From: an uncultured Flavobacteriales bacterium | GTDB lineage: Bacteria > Bacteroidota > Bacteroidia > Flavobacteriales > Crocinitomicaceae | Direction of reading: 5' to 3' | Length of the DNA stretch: 64,000 bases | NCBI GenBank assembly: GCA_946482515.1 | Contig: CAMLRS010000001.1 | Coordinates: 372,001-436,000, forward strand | In this document: in pieces, positions 42,338-50,739 of the stretch | Position numbering within the stretch: the stretch's first letter is position 1 | Layout of the letters: each line of letters starts with the position of its first letter | Position numbers and translations under genes: made by a program | The notes under the pieces: model-generated | What the model saw: only the letters and a program-made list of their open reading frames with translations | The model's database searches: none | Told to the model about the DNA's origin: nothing

Positions 42338-44926
42338 ATGAGATATTTCTTTCTTGCCCTGATCTGCCTGTCGACCGGACTCCTCTCCGCTCAAACACAG
42401 CCTGAATACGCTTCCGGCGAGCTGCTTCACCAGCTGAAAAAGCTCCAGACAGTGGGTTCCGTTTTGTATGTAGCCGCACACCCGGATGATGAAAACACCC
42501 GTCTACTGGCTTACCTCGCCAACGAAAAACGCATGCGGACCGGCTACCTGTCGCTTACTCGCGGTGACGGCGGGCAAAATCTCATCGGCAAGGAACAGGG
42601 CGAATTGCTCGGATTGATCCGCACGCAGGAACTATTAGCCGCACGTCGTACGGACGGCGCCGAACAGTTCTTCACCCGCGCCAACGATTTCGGCTTCTCC
42701 AAAAACCCGGAAGAAACTTTTACCATCTGGAACCGCGACAGCGTTCTGGCCGATGTAGTCTGGGCGATCCGGAAATTCCGCCCGGATGTGATCATTTGCC
42801 GCTTCCCGACTACCGGCGAAGGCGGACACGGTCACCACACGGCTTCGGCTATCCTGGCAGAAGAGGCTTTCGACGCTGCGGGCGATCCCAGCCGTTTTCC
42901 AGAGCAATTGAAATACGTGAATGTCTGGCAGCCGAAACGCCTGTTCTGGAACACCTTCAACTTCGGCTCCACGAACACGACCTCCGAGGACCAACTCAAA
43001 ATCGATGTGGGTATTTACAACCCGCTGCTGGGCGCTTACTACGGCGAAATTGCCGCCAACAGTCGTTCCATGCACAAAAGCCAGGGCTTCGGCTCGGCGA
43101 AAGGTCGCGGTTCTTCAATCGAATACTTCAAGCAGCTGAAAGGATCGACTGCCAAAACAGATCCGTTCGAAGGTGTTGTATCGGAGTGGAAGCAATTTCC
43201 CGAAACAGCTAAATTGCAACAGCTGATCACGGCCTGCATTCAGAGCTTCAATGCCGAACGACCGGAAAAAAGCGTCGACCAGCTGGTAGCGATCTACCGC
43301 GAGCTCAAAAAACTGCCTGCCGGCAAATACGATTTGAACGTGATCCGCGATCGCAAACTTCGCGAGACCGAACAGCTCATCCTGGCCTGCTCGGGCTTCT
43401 GGGCTGAGGCCGTTTCGACTGCTTACAATACCGTTCCGGGAACGCCGGCCGATCTCACCTTAACCGCACTTGCGCGTTTTGCCGTGCCGATCCAGCTGAA
43501 AAGCATTACTTACTCGTTTGAGAAAGTCGATTCCACCACGAACTTGGCGCTGGAACACAACAAACTGTATACGTTCAAGCACAGCGGCATCGTTCCGGAA
43601 AATCATCCGTATTCAGATCCTTACTGGCTGCGGGAAACGCATACCAACGGATTGTATAACGTAGCCGATCCTTTGCTGCGCGGCATCCCGGAAAACAGCG
43701 GGGCGCTTTCAGTTGTGTTCCACGTGAGCATAGGTGGTGAAAGCTTCGCCGTACAGCGCGATGTGGTTTATAAATACGTCGACCCGGTGAAAGGCGAAAT
43801 CTACCGACCGTTCGAATTGTTGCCGCCGGCTACCGTTAATATTTCGGAACCGGTGTTCGTCTATGCCGATAACAACCCGAAAACCATTCAGGTTCGCGTG
43901 AAAGCCAACCAGGCGAACGTTCACGGAAAACTGGAGCTGAAAGCACCGCAAGGCTGGAATATTTCCATTCCGAAGCCGGATGTCCATCTTGCAGCCAAAG
44001 GTGAAGAAGTACTGATCGATGCGATTGTTTCGCCTGCCGTTTCAGGAAATACTTCTCCGACACCGGGCGGCATGTTGACTACCATGCGCAATGGCGGAAA
44101 CGGAAGTACAACGGCGCTTAGTTCGAACGCCACCTATGTTCCTGACGGTTTGCTGACAGCTACGCTCAAAATCGGCGATAAAAGTTATGGCAAGGCTATC
44201 GAGCGCATCGAATACGATCACATTCCTTACCAGTTCATTCTGCGCGACGCAACCGCGAAGCTCGTTCGACTGGACGTAAAGAAGCAAGGCACGAAGATCG
44301 CCTACATTCCTGGAGCCGGTGACGACGTGGCAACCTGTCTCGAACAGATCGGCTATTCCGTTACCATCCTTACTGACGAGCTGCTCGACAATGCCGATCT
44401 CAGTCAATTCGACGCCATCCTGACGGGTGTTCGCGCTTACAACACCAACCAGCGCCTGGGGGTACATTACCAGAAGCTGATGGATTATGTGAAAAACGGC
44501 GGGAACCTAGTGGTGCAATACAACACCAACAGTCGCGTGGGGCCGGTTGCCGGCAAGATCGGCCCGTACCCGTTCACCGTTTCCCGGAACCGCGTAACGG
44601 ATGAAACGGCCATGGTGACGTTCACCCAGCCGCAGCACAGCGTGCTCACCTACCCAAACCGCATTACGGAAAGCGATTTCCAGAACTGGATCCAGGAACG
44701 CGGCATTTATTTCGCTTCCGATCTCGACTCAAATTACCAGACTGTTCTGACGATGCACGATCCAAACGAGCAGCCTGACGGGGGAAGCCTCATCATTGCA
44801 AAGCACGGAAAAGGTAACTTTGTTTACACAGGATTGGTATTTTTCCGTGAATTACCGGCAGGTGTTCCCGGCGCATACCGTTTACTGGTAAATTTGCTGA
44901 GCATTCCCGAAAACAAAACCAACTGA
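42338..44926 (+). CDS. Secreted PIG-L/LmbE-type deacetylase, multidomain
   Basis: An 862-residue protein with signal peptide RYFFLALICLSTGLLSAQ. The N-terminal PIG-L domain has the metal-binding AAHPDDENTRLLAYL and the second metal site GEGGHGHHTASAI, plus LTRGDGGQNLIG. The middle is beta-rich and NPCBM/CBM-like in look. The C-terminal 200 residues contain a flavodoxin- or amidotransferase-like fold (AYIPGAGDDVATCLEQIGY, FDAILTGVRAYNTNQRL). PIG-L enzymes remove N-acetyl groups from GlcNAc-type sugars; an extracytoplasmic glycan substrate is inferred. The stop overlaps by one base the start of a 50-residue membrane peptide and is followed by a Na+/solute symporter, suggesting deacetylation coupled to uptake. 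Confidence 0.9.
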   Translation: MRYFFLALICLSTGLLSAQTQPEYASGELLHQLKKLQTVGSVLYVAAHPDDENTRLLAYLANEKRMRTGYLSLTRGDGGQNLIGKEQGELLGLIRTQELLAARRTDGAEQFFTRANDFGFSKNPEETFTIWNRDSVLADVVWAIRKFRPDVIICRFPTTGEGGHGHHTASAILAEEAFDAAGDPSRFPEQLKYVNVWQPKRLFWNTFNFGSTNTTSEDQLKIDVGIYNPLLGAYYGEIAANSRSMHKSQGFGSAKGRGSSIEYFKQLKGSTAKTDPFEGVVSEWKQFPETAKLQQLITACIQSFNAERPEKSVDQLVAIYRELKKLPAGKYDLNVIRDRKLRETEQLILACSGFWAEAVSTAYNTVPGTPADLTLTALARFAVPIQLKSITYSFEKVDSTTNLALEHNKLYTFKHSGIVPENHPYSDPYWLRETHTNGLYNVADPLLRGIPENSGALSVVFHVSIGGESFAVQRDVVYKYVDPVKGEIYRPFELLPPATVNISEPVFVYADNNPKTIQVRVKANQANVHGKLELKAPQGWNISIPKPDVHLAAKGEEVLIDAIVSPAVSGNTSPTPGGMLTTMRNGGNGSTTALSSNATYVPDGLLTATLKIGDKSYGKAIERIEYDHIPYQFILRDATAKLVRLDVKKQGTKIAYIPGAGDDVATCLEQIGYSVTILTDELLDNADLSQFDAILTGVRAYNTNQRLGVHYQKLMDYVKNGGNLVVQYNTNSRVGPVAGKIGPYPFTVSRNRVTDETAMVTFTQPQHSVLTYPNRITESDFQNWIQERGIYFASDLDSNYQTVLTMHDPNEQPDGGSLIIAKHGKGNFVYTGLVFFRELPAGVPGAYRLLVNLLSIPENKTN

Positions 44927-45078
44927 TGGCTGAGGAGCAAAACGAGCATACAGACGAGCAGGAAATGGATGAGAGCTCCCTTTTTACGGGGTCGTGGCTC
45001 ACGATTTACCTGTTCGTGGTCGAAGTGCTGGCAGCCGTCATTATAGGATTGTGGTTCTTTACCCAAAATTTCCGCTGA
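44926..45078 (+). CDS. 50-residue single-pass membrane peptide, coupled to the symporter
   Basis: This 51-codon ORF begins at an ATG overlapping the deacetylase stop (TGATG) and ends one base before the symporter ATG. The N-terminal 16 residues are strongly acidic (MAEEQNEHTDEQEMDESS) and are followed by one transmembrane helix (WLTIYLFVVEVLAAVIIGLW) and a short basic-aromatic end (FFTQNFR). Translational coupling on both sides supports a real gene. It may be a small accessory subunit of the transporter, by analogy with small membrane proteins known for other carriers. I recognise no family. Confidence 0.75.
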   Translation: MAEEQNEHTDEQEMDESSLFTGSWLTIYLFVVEVLAAVIIGLWFFTQNFR

Positions 45079-45079
45079 T

Positions 45080-46792
45080 ATGAGTACAATAGACTGGCTG
45101 GTATTGTGCGGAACATTGCTCGGGATCGTGGGCTACGGAATCTGGAAAAGCCGTAATACGACCAACATCGAAGGCTACCTTCTGGCCGATCGTCAGCTGC
45201 CGTGGTACCACGTAGGCTTATCCGTTATGGCCACACAGGCCAGCGCCATTACCTTCCTTTCCGCACCGGGACAAGCCTACAGCGACGGAATGCGTTTTGT
45301 GCAATTCTATTTCGGGTTGCCGCTGGCGATGATCGTGCTGTGTGTTTCCTTCATCCCGATCTTTCACAAGCTGAACGTCTTTACGGCTTACGAATACCTG
45401 GAAAAGCGCTTCGACGTCAAAACCCGCACACTGACGGCTTTCCTGTTCCTGCTGCAACGCGGAATCTCGACCGGGATCACCATTTACGCACCATCCATCG
45501 TTTTATCGACGATTCTGCACATCGATATCAATTACACGACGGTCGTGATGAGCGGACTGGTGATTTTGTACACCGTTTACGGCGGTTCGAAAGCCGTTTC
45601 GTATACGCAGATGCTGCAAATGGGCATCATTTTCGCTGGGTTGTTCACCGCCGGATTCATGGTCGTTCACTTGCTACCCGAAAACGTAAGTTTCTCCGAT
45701 GCGCTTCACATTGCCGGTAAAATGGGCAAATTGAACGCCATCGACACGACTTTCGACCTCGACAACCGCTACAATATCTGGTCGGGAATCATCGGTGGAT
45801 TCTTCCTGCAGCTGTCGTATTTCGGAACCGATCAATCGCAGGTGGGCCGTTACCTGACAGGGAAATCCGTCACGCAAAGTCGCCTCGGATTGATCATGAA
45901 CGGTTTGGTGAAAATCCCGATGCAATTCTTCATCCTGCTGATCGGGGCACTGGTATTTGCCTTCTACCAATACGAAAAACCGCCTGTTTTCTTCAACCAG
46001 GTGGAAGTAGCGGCAATCAAAAACAGTCCCTACAAATCGGAATACAACCGCATCGAGCAGGATTATTATGTCAACCACGAGCTCAAGAAAGAGAAAGTGG
46101 AAGCACTCGTAGCCGCCGAACACGTCAACGATCAGGCTGCGGTGAATACCCTGCGTAAAGACCTCGTTCAGCTCAACAGCAACGATACGCTGATCCGCAA
46201 CAAAGCGGTGGGCCTGATGAAAAAGAACAATCCGAAGGCCGATACGAACGACACCAACTACGTGTTCCTCTCGTTTGTGATCGATTACCTGCCAACGGGA
46301 CTGGTCGGATTGCTCATCGCCATTATTTTCCTCGCATCGATGGGCTCCACCGCCAGCGGACTGAATTCCCTGACATCGACTTCGATCATCGACTTTTACA
46401 AGCGGTTCTACCGAAAAGAAGGCACCGAAAAAGGCTATTTGGCCACTTCCCGCTGGGTGACTGTCATCTGGGGCGTTTTCTGTCTGATCGTGGCCTTGTA
46501 TGCCGCCAAGCTGGGCAACCTGATCGAAGTGGTGAACATCCTCGGCTCGCTGTTCTACGGAACCATCCTGGGTATTTTCGTTACTGCGTTCTACCTCAAA
46601 TCCGTTCGCGGAACAGCCGTGTTCTACGCCGCACTCGTAACCGAATGCCTGGTGGTGATCGCCTGGTATTTTGAGATCTCGGCCTTCTTGTGGTTGAACC
46701 TCATCGGCTGCGGGCTGGTAATGATCTTCTCACTGATCTTTCAGCTGGTGTTGCCGGAGAAGGTTGCAGATTCTGCTGAAACAGAAGACTAA
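45080..46792 (+). CDS. Sodium:solute symporter (SSS family)
   Basis: A 570-residue membrane protein with about 13-14 helices. The SSS family signature is visible in the first half (DRQLPWYHVGLSVMATQASA, FLSAPGQAYSDG; NIWSGIIGGFFLQLSYFGTD) and in GSTASGLNSLTSTSIIDFY. A hydrophilic loop of about 90 residues sits between helices near the middle (EVAAIKNSPYKSEYNRIEQD). It resembles the SGLT-like Bacteroidota transporters found beside glycan-processing genes; the substrate is probably a sugar or amino sugar released by the upstream deacetylase. It starts one base after the 50-residue peptide gene. Confidence 0.92.
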   Translation: MSTIDWLVLCGTLLGIVGYGIWKSRNTTNIEGYLLADRQLPWYHVGLSVMATQASAITFLSAPGQAYSDGMRFVQFYFGLPLAMIVLCVSFIPIFHKLNVFTAYEYLEKRFDVKTRTLTAFLFLLQRGISTGITIYAPSIVLSTILHIDINYTTVVMSGLVILYTVYGGSKAVSYTQMLQMGIIFAGLFTAGFMVVHLLPENVSFSDALHIAGKMGKLNAIDTTFDLDNRYNIWSGIIGGFFLQLSYFGTDQSQVGRYLTGKSVTQSRLGLIMNGLVKIPMQFFILLIGALVFAFYQYEKPPVFFNQVEVAAIKNSPYKSEYNRIEQDYYVNHELKKEKVEALVAAEHVNDQAAVNTLRKDLVQLNSNDTLIRNKAVGLMKKNNPKADTNDTNYVFLSFVIDYLPTGLVGLLIAIIFLASMGSTASGLNSLTSTSIIDFYKRFYRKEGTEKGYLATSRWVTVIWGVFCLIVALYAAKLGNLIEVVNILGSLFYGTILGIFVTAFYLKSVRGTAVFYAALVTECLVVIAWYFEISAFLWLNLIGCGLVMIFSLIFQLVLPEKVADSAETED

Positions 46793-46804
46793 TTGTGCTT
46801 TCAA

Positions 46805-46939
46805 GCCACCCTCCTCAGTCCTCCTTCCAGCTTTCGCACTAACGTTTGTCGCTGCTGCGTCTTCAGAAGCTTTGCTTCATCTTCTCAAGGGAGGAAGCAG
46901 TACAAATTTCCCCCTTGAGGGGGAATAAAAGGGGGTGGC
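46805..46939. repeat. GCCACCC element, long copy with 59-bp insert
   Basis: Bounded by GCCACCC and GGGTGGC like the 28058 copy, but with 59 extra bases (beginning TTCCAGCTTTCGCACTAACG and ending CTTCATCTT) placed between CCTCC and CTCAAGGGAGG. The same insert occurs in the copy at 58984. No gene is present in the gap. Confidence 0.75.
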
Positions 46940-46968
46940 ATTCAGGATTGGTTTCTAAATACAAAGTT

Positions 46969-47307
46969 TCAGGCAACCCGCCATCCATTCGGCACATCCG
47001 CTTCGGCGGCTAAGAGTGCCACATCGCCTTGGCCGTCTATGGCTCCGAGAACCAAACATTCCGACATAAACTTCCCGATCTGTTTGGGAGGAAAATTGAC
47101 GACGGCCACTACTTTTCTTCCGATCAGCTCTTCGGGTGTCGCATAGCGTTTGGTAAGCTGCGCCGAGCTTTTCTTGATGCCGAGGTCACCGAAATCGATC
47201 GCTAAACGATAAGCCGGGCGGTTTAAGCCTTCCGCTACTTCAGCCGTGATGATGGTTCCGACACGCATGTCGACTTTTTCGAAGTCGTTCCAGGTAATTG
47301 TTTGCAT
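46969..47307 (-). CDS. csaA: CsaA-type tRNA-binding domain protein
   Basis: A 112-residue protein consisting of one tRNA-binding OB-fold domain: FEKVDMRVGTIITAEV at the start, then YRLAIDFGDLGIKKSSAQLT, VVAVVNFPPKQIGKFMSECL and LAAEADVPNGWRV at the end. Length and all four blocks match CsaA, a dimeric protein described as a chaperone or secretion helper that binds tRNA in vitro. It stands alone on the minus strand between the symporter and the efflux regulator. Confidence 0.92.
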   Translation of the reverse strand: MQTITWNDFEKVDMRVGTIITAEVAEGLNRPAYRLAIDFGDLGIKKSSAQLTKRYATPEELIGRKVVAVVNFPPKQIGKFMSECLVLGAIDGQGDVALLAAEADVPNGWRVA

Positions 47308-47610
47308 GGATTAAAGATAGTGAACAGAGAATAGTGAGGAGGAGGAGTAAAATAAGCGATAGTATTAGAAAAGGGTGAATCCTACCAATAGTTGTTAAAT
47401 CTCCACTATAAGTAGTCTGAATACAACTAAAAGTGGCTGTATTTTTCGGTTTTTTGGGAATGTGGCGATATAACTTTGCAGTGTTGGAAGTGAGGTGTGA
47501 TCAGTAAACAGTGAACAGTCTCCGTGAGGAGTGAGTAGTTTGTGTTAGCGGAAATAAACTATTGCCTGGTCGCTGTTACTATTCACGAATAACGATTCCC
47601 TCTTTGCAAC

Positions 47611-47672
47611 TGACCGTTCACCGACGCCTGTCTACAACTGACCGATTTTCTGTTGTGAGCCGTAAATGACCG
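47611..47672. promoter_or_regulatory. Three TGACCG repeats at exact 28-base spacing
   Basis: TGACCG starts at 47611, 47639 and 47667, each preceded by A-C or A-A and followed by (A/T)T. They lie in the 458-base gap 47308-47765, 70 bases upstream of the regulator's -7 box. The gap also holds a TAACTTTG box (47471-47478) with no gene after it, and otherwise nothing recognisable. Confidence 0.45.
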
Positions 47673-47741
47673 TTCTACATTTGCTTCACTTCCGAAAAGA
47701 AAAATTTTGGTTCTTTTATTTCAGAACTAAAAAAACTTAGA

Positions 47742-47749
47742 TACTTTTG
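47742..47749 (+). promoter_or_regulatory. -7 box of the efflux regulator gene
   Basis: TACTTTTG matches TAnnTTTG and lies 16 bases before the ATG at 47766. Confidence 0.5.
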
Positions 47750-47765
47750 CAACGCAGAAAAAACT

Positions 47766-48236
47766 ATGGAAGAGATTGTATTGACAGATAAGCAGCGCGA
47801 GTTGATAGAGCGGTTGGGGGTTTTCCATGAACAACATGGCCTTCCGCCGACTGAAGCCCGCATCATTTCTCTGCTGCTGGTGGCCGATCATACAGAATTG
47901 ACGTTCGACCAGATCCGGGAGTTGCTTTCCATCAGCAAAAGTGCCACGAGTACTGGTTTGAACACCTTGCTGCTGACCGAGCGGGTGATTTACACCACGA
48001 AACCGGGCGACCGGAAACGCTACTTCTCGAGCAACATTCTGCACTGGGAAGAAAGCTGTTCCAGTGGCTTTAAGAAAATGCTCGACATCAATGCATTGCT
48101 CAACGAAGTGTTGCAGCAGCGCACATCACAAACACCTGAGTTCAACGAAGCCCTGCGCAACTTCATTGAATTCATCGACTATATGAATACAGCTCTGCCA
48201 CAGCTGTTTGAAGAGTGGCGCAACCGAAAAAAGTAG
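47766..48236 (+). CDS. GbsR/MarR-type transcriptional regulator of the efflux operon
   Basis: A 156-residue winged-helix protein. The N-terminal part (ELIERLGVFHEQHGLPPTEARIISLLL) and the recognition region (FDQIRELLSISKSATSTGLNTLLLTERVIYTTKPGDRKRYF) follow the GbsR subgroup of the MarR superfamily. The C-terminal helices likely dimerise. It lies 40 bases upstream of the TolC gene in the same direction, so it probably controls the efflux operon and itself. Repressor action is the common mode but is not shown here. Confidence 0.88.
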   Translation: MEEIVLTDKQRELIERLGVFHEQHGLPPTEARIISLLLVADHTELTFDQIRELLSISKSATSTGLNTLLLTERVIYTTKPGDRKRYFSSNILHWEESCSSGFKKMLDINALLNEVLQQRTSQTPEFNEALRNFIEFIDYMNTALPQLFEEWRNRKK

Positions 48237-48276
48237 TCAGCCACTACTGACTGCGAACATTTAAATATTAAACTCT

Positions 48277-49626
48277 ATGGATCAGTTACATTTCGTATCC
48301 GGACTCAAACGCCTCCTGCCCGCCATCTTCCTTTTCGCCGGCAGCAGTCTTTTCAGTCAGGAAACACCCTACACGCTGCAGCAATGCATTGAATACGGGC
48401 TCACGAACAATCCGGGCATGCTGAAATCACAGCTGGAAACCGATAAGGATTCCTACCGTCGCATGGAAGCCCGCTCGAGCTACCTGCCACAGGTCAACGG
48501 ATCGGTACAGGTGATCAACAACCTGCAGCTGCAAACCTCCATCCTTCCGGGGGAAATCATTGGTCAGCCGGGTGAGCTCGTAGCCGTTCAATTCGGTACC
48601 CGTTACAATGTTGTGGGCGGCCTCGGCGTTACCCAAACGCTCTACGACCAGGCACAGATCTACAACATGCAGATCGCTAAACAAAATGGCAATATCGCCC
48701 AGCTGAACCTCGAGAAGACGAAGGAACAGCTCATTTACGATATCTCGACCGTGTATTACGGCGCACAGGTGAGCCTCACGCAAAAACAGCTGGTGGCCGA
48801 TAACCTGGGCAAGATCGATACGCTGCTGAAAGTCACATCGGTGCAGTTTGAAAACGGTTTCGCGAAGAAAATCGACGTAGACAAGCTGGTGGTAAGCCAA
48901 ACCAACCTGCAAACCGAGCTGGCGACAAGCGAATCGAATTACCAGCAGCAATTGCTCCTGCTCAAGTACTACATGGGCATGCCGCTCGACGCGAGCATCT
49001 CGGTTCCGGCTATTGCAATCGATGAAAAACCGGGTACCAGACTGGTCAACACGGAAACGCTGAACACAACAGATGTCAACATTTTGCAGGCTCAGCGGGA
49101 ATTGTACGATCTGAACCTTCGCCAGGTACGTGCGGGTTATATCCCAACGCTCAACGCGAATTTCAACTTCGCTTACCAGCTACAGCAGAACAACTTCCGC
49201 ATTTTCAGCGACGACGCTAACTGGTTCCCGAATTCGTATGTGGGCATTACGCTCAACGTTCCGATTTTCGATGGCCTGTCAAAATACGCACGCACCAGTC
49301 AGCTGGAGCTGCAGATCAAGCAAAGCGAGCTCGATGAGCAATACCTCACCGAAAGCCTCAAAATGCAGCGCAACAACGCGCAGAACAAGCTTACGATCAA
49401 TATCGGCACACTCGAAAACCAGCAGCGCAACATCCAGCTGGCCGAAGAAGTGTTCGAGACAACGAAAGCACAATACATCGGCGGTATCGCATCCATGGCC
49501 GACCTCGTGAATGCGGAAAGCTCGCTCAAAGAAGCACAATCGAACTACCTCCAGGCATTGGTGCAGGTGAAACTGGCCGAGCTGGAACTCATCCGATCTA
49601 CCGGAAACATCAACACATTCAACTAA
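48277..49626 (+). CDS. TolC family outer-membrane efflux protein
   Basis: A 449-residue protein with a signal peptide (LLPAIFLFAGSSLFSQ) and the repeated TolC architecture: helical segments with YTLQQCIEYGLTNNPGMLKSQ in the first half and NILQAQRELYDLNLRQVRAGYIPTLN in the second, then AEEVFETTKAQYIGGIASMADLVNAESSLKEAQ. It should form a trimeric outer-membrane channel. It is the first structural gene of the efflux operon, followed after 12 bases by the adaptor gene. Confidence 0.93.
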   Translation: MDQLHFVSGLKRLLPAIFLFAGSSLFSQETPYTLQQCIEYGLTNNPGMLKSQLETDKDSYRRMEARSSYLPQVNGSVQVINNLQLQTSILPGEIIGQPGELVAVQFGTRYNVVGGLGVTQTLYDQAQIYNMQIAKQNGNIAQLNLEKTKEQLIYDISTVYYGAQVSLTQKQLVADNLGKIDTLLKVTSVQFENGFAKKIDVDKLVVSQTNLQTELATSESNYQQQLLLLKYYMGMPLDASISVPAIAIDEKPGTRLVNTETLNTTDVNILQAQRELYDLNLRQVRAGYIPTLNANFNFAYQLQQNNFRIFSDDANWFPNSYVGITLNVPIFDGLSKYARTSQLELQIKQSELDEQYLTESLKMQRNNAQNKLTINIGTLENQQRNIQLAEEVFETTKAQYIGGIASMADLVNAESSLKEAQSNYLQALVQVKLAELELIRSTGNINTFN

Positions 49627-49638
49627 ATAAAACGACAC

Positions 49639-50718
49639 ATGGAAAAGTTCAAACGCATATTCAGACGCATCATCCTGCCCATCCTGGTAGTCATCGTGCT
49701 GTTCATGATCATCATGGGCAAGCTGAACAGCAATAAAGAAAAAATGGCCGCCACCTCTGCGATCAGCGAGCAGAAAATGACCGTCTTCCCGGTAACGGTG
49801 GTGAATCCGGCCATGCAAAATATCACGCAGGATTTCGAGATCAACGGTAGCTTCGTAGCCGATCACGACCTGCAATTCGTTTCCGAAGTGGCGGGACGCG
49901 TGAAAACACTCAACATCGAAAACGGCGACTTTGTAACGCAAGGAAAAGTGATCGCAGTTATTGACAACGAACAGATCCAGATCGACCTGAAGCTGGCGAA
50001 AGCAACGCTCGACAAAGCGAAATCCGACCTGGGCAAGTATGAAGTGATGCTGCAAAGCAACGCTGTGAACAAGCAGCAGGTGGAAGACGCCCGCATGGCC
50101 GTTCGCTCGGCTGAGTCCAACGTCATGACCCTGCAGCGCCAGCTGAAGCTTTCCACAATCGTTTCGCCGATTTCCGGAATTGTTTCCAACGTAGCGATCG
50201 AAAAAGGAAGCTACCTCGCTCCTGGAACCGTGATCGCACAGATCGTGGACATCAAAACACTGAAGATGAGCGTTAAGCTCCTCGACAACCAGGTAGTGCG
50301 CGTGAAAAACGGCCAGGACGTGAAGATCGTTCCGGACCTCTATCCGCAGACTTCCATCAAAGGTAGCGTGGCTTCCATTTCACCGCAGGCAGATGGTTCC
50401 CGCAAGTTCGACACGGAGATCAAGTTCGTGAACCCGTCTAAAACGCCGTTGAAATCCGGTATGACAGGAAAAGTACAGTTTGTCTTCGGCGGAACGAAAG
50501 AAGCGCTGGTGATTCCGATCAAATGCCTCGTTGGAAGCGTGCAGAAGCCGCAGGTGTACATCATCGAAAACGGCAAAGCGAAGCTCGTGAATATCGGTAT
50601 CGGTGCGGTGGATGACGACAAAATGGAAATCGTTTCCGGCCTTACGACCAACATGCAGGTCGTACAAACCGGTCAATTGAACCTTACAAACGGATCGTCG
50701 GTGAAGATCATCCAATAA
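49639..50718 (+). CDS. RND efflux periplasmic adaptor (HlyD/MFP family)
   Basis: A 359-residue protein with an N-terminal membrane anchor (IILPILVVIVLFMIIMG) rather than a lipobox. The biotinyl-lipoyl-like halves are split by a helical hairpin: GRVKTLNIENGDFVTQGKVIAVID and TIVSPISGIVSNVAIEKGSYLAPG flank the LAKATLDKAKSDLGKYE hairpin. The beta-barrel and membrane-proximal domains follow (KSGMTGKVQFVFGG, IENGKAKLVNIGIG). It should bridge the TolC channel and the RND pump. The pump gene follows after 21 bases. Confidence 0.94.
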   Translation: MEKFKRIFRRIILPILVVIVLFMIIMGKLNSNKEKMAATSAISEQKMTVFPVTVVNPAMQNITQDFEINGSFVADHDLQFVSEVAGRVKTLNIENGDFVTQGKVIAVIDNEQIQIDLKLAKATLDKAKSDLGKYEVMLQSNAVNKQQVEDARMAVRSAESNVMTLQRQLKLSTIVSPISGIVSNVAIEKGSYLAPGTVIAQIVDIKTLKMSVKLLDNQVVRVKNGQDVKIVPDLYPQTSIKGSVASISPQADGSRKFDTEIKFVNPSKTPLKSGMTGKVQFVFGGTKEALVIPIKCLVGSVQKPQVYIIENGKAKLVNIGIGAVDDDKMEIVSGLTTNMQVVQTGQLNLTNGSSVKIIQ

Positions 50719-50739
50719 CGCATTCAAAATAACGATACT

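Noticed and set aside
46805..46939. Insertion sequence
   Set aside because: No transposase ORF; size and palindromes fit a non-coding repeat element instead.
47611..47672. CRISPR-like periodicity (three repeats, 28-base period)
   Set aside because: The repeated unit is only about 6-8 bases, there are no cas genes, and there are only three units; treated as a regulatory array.
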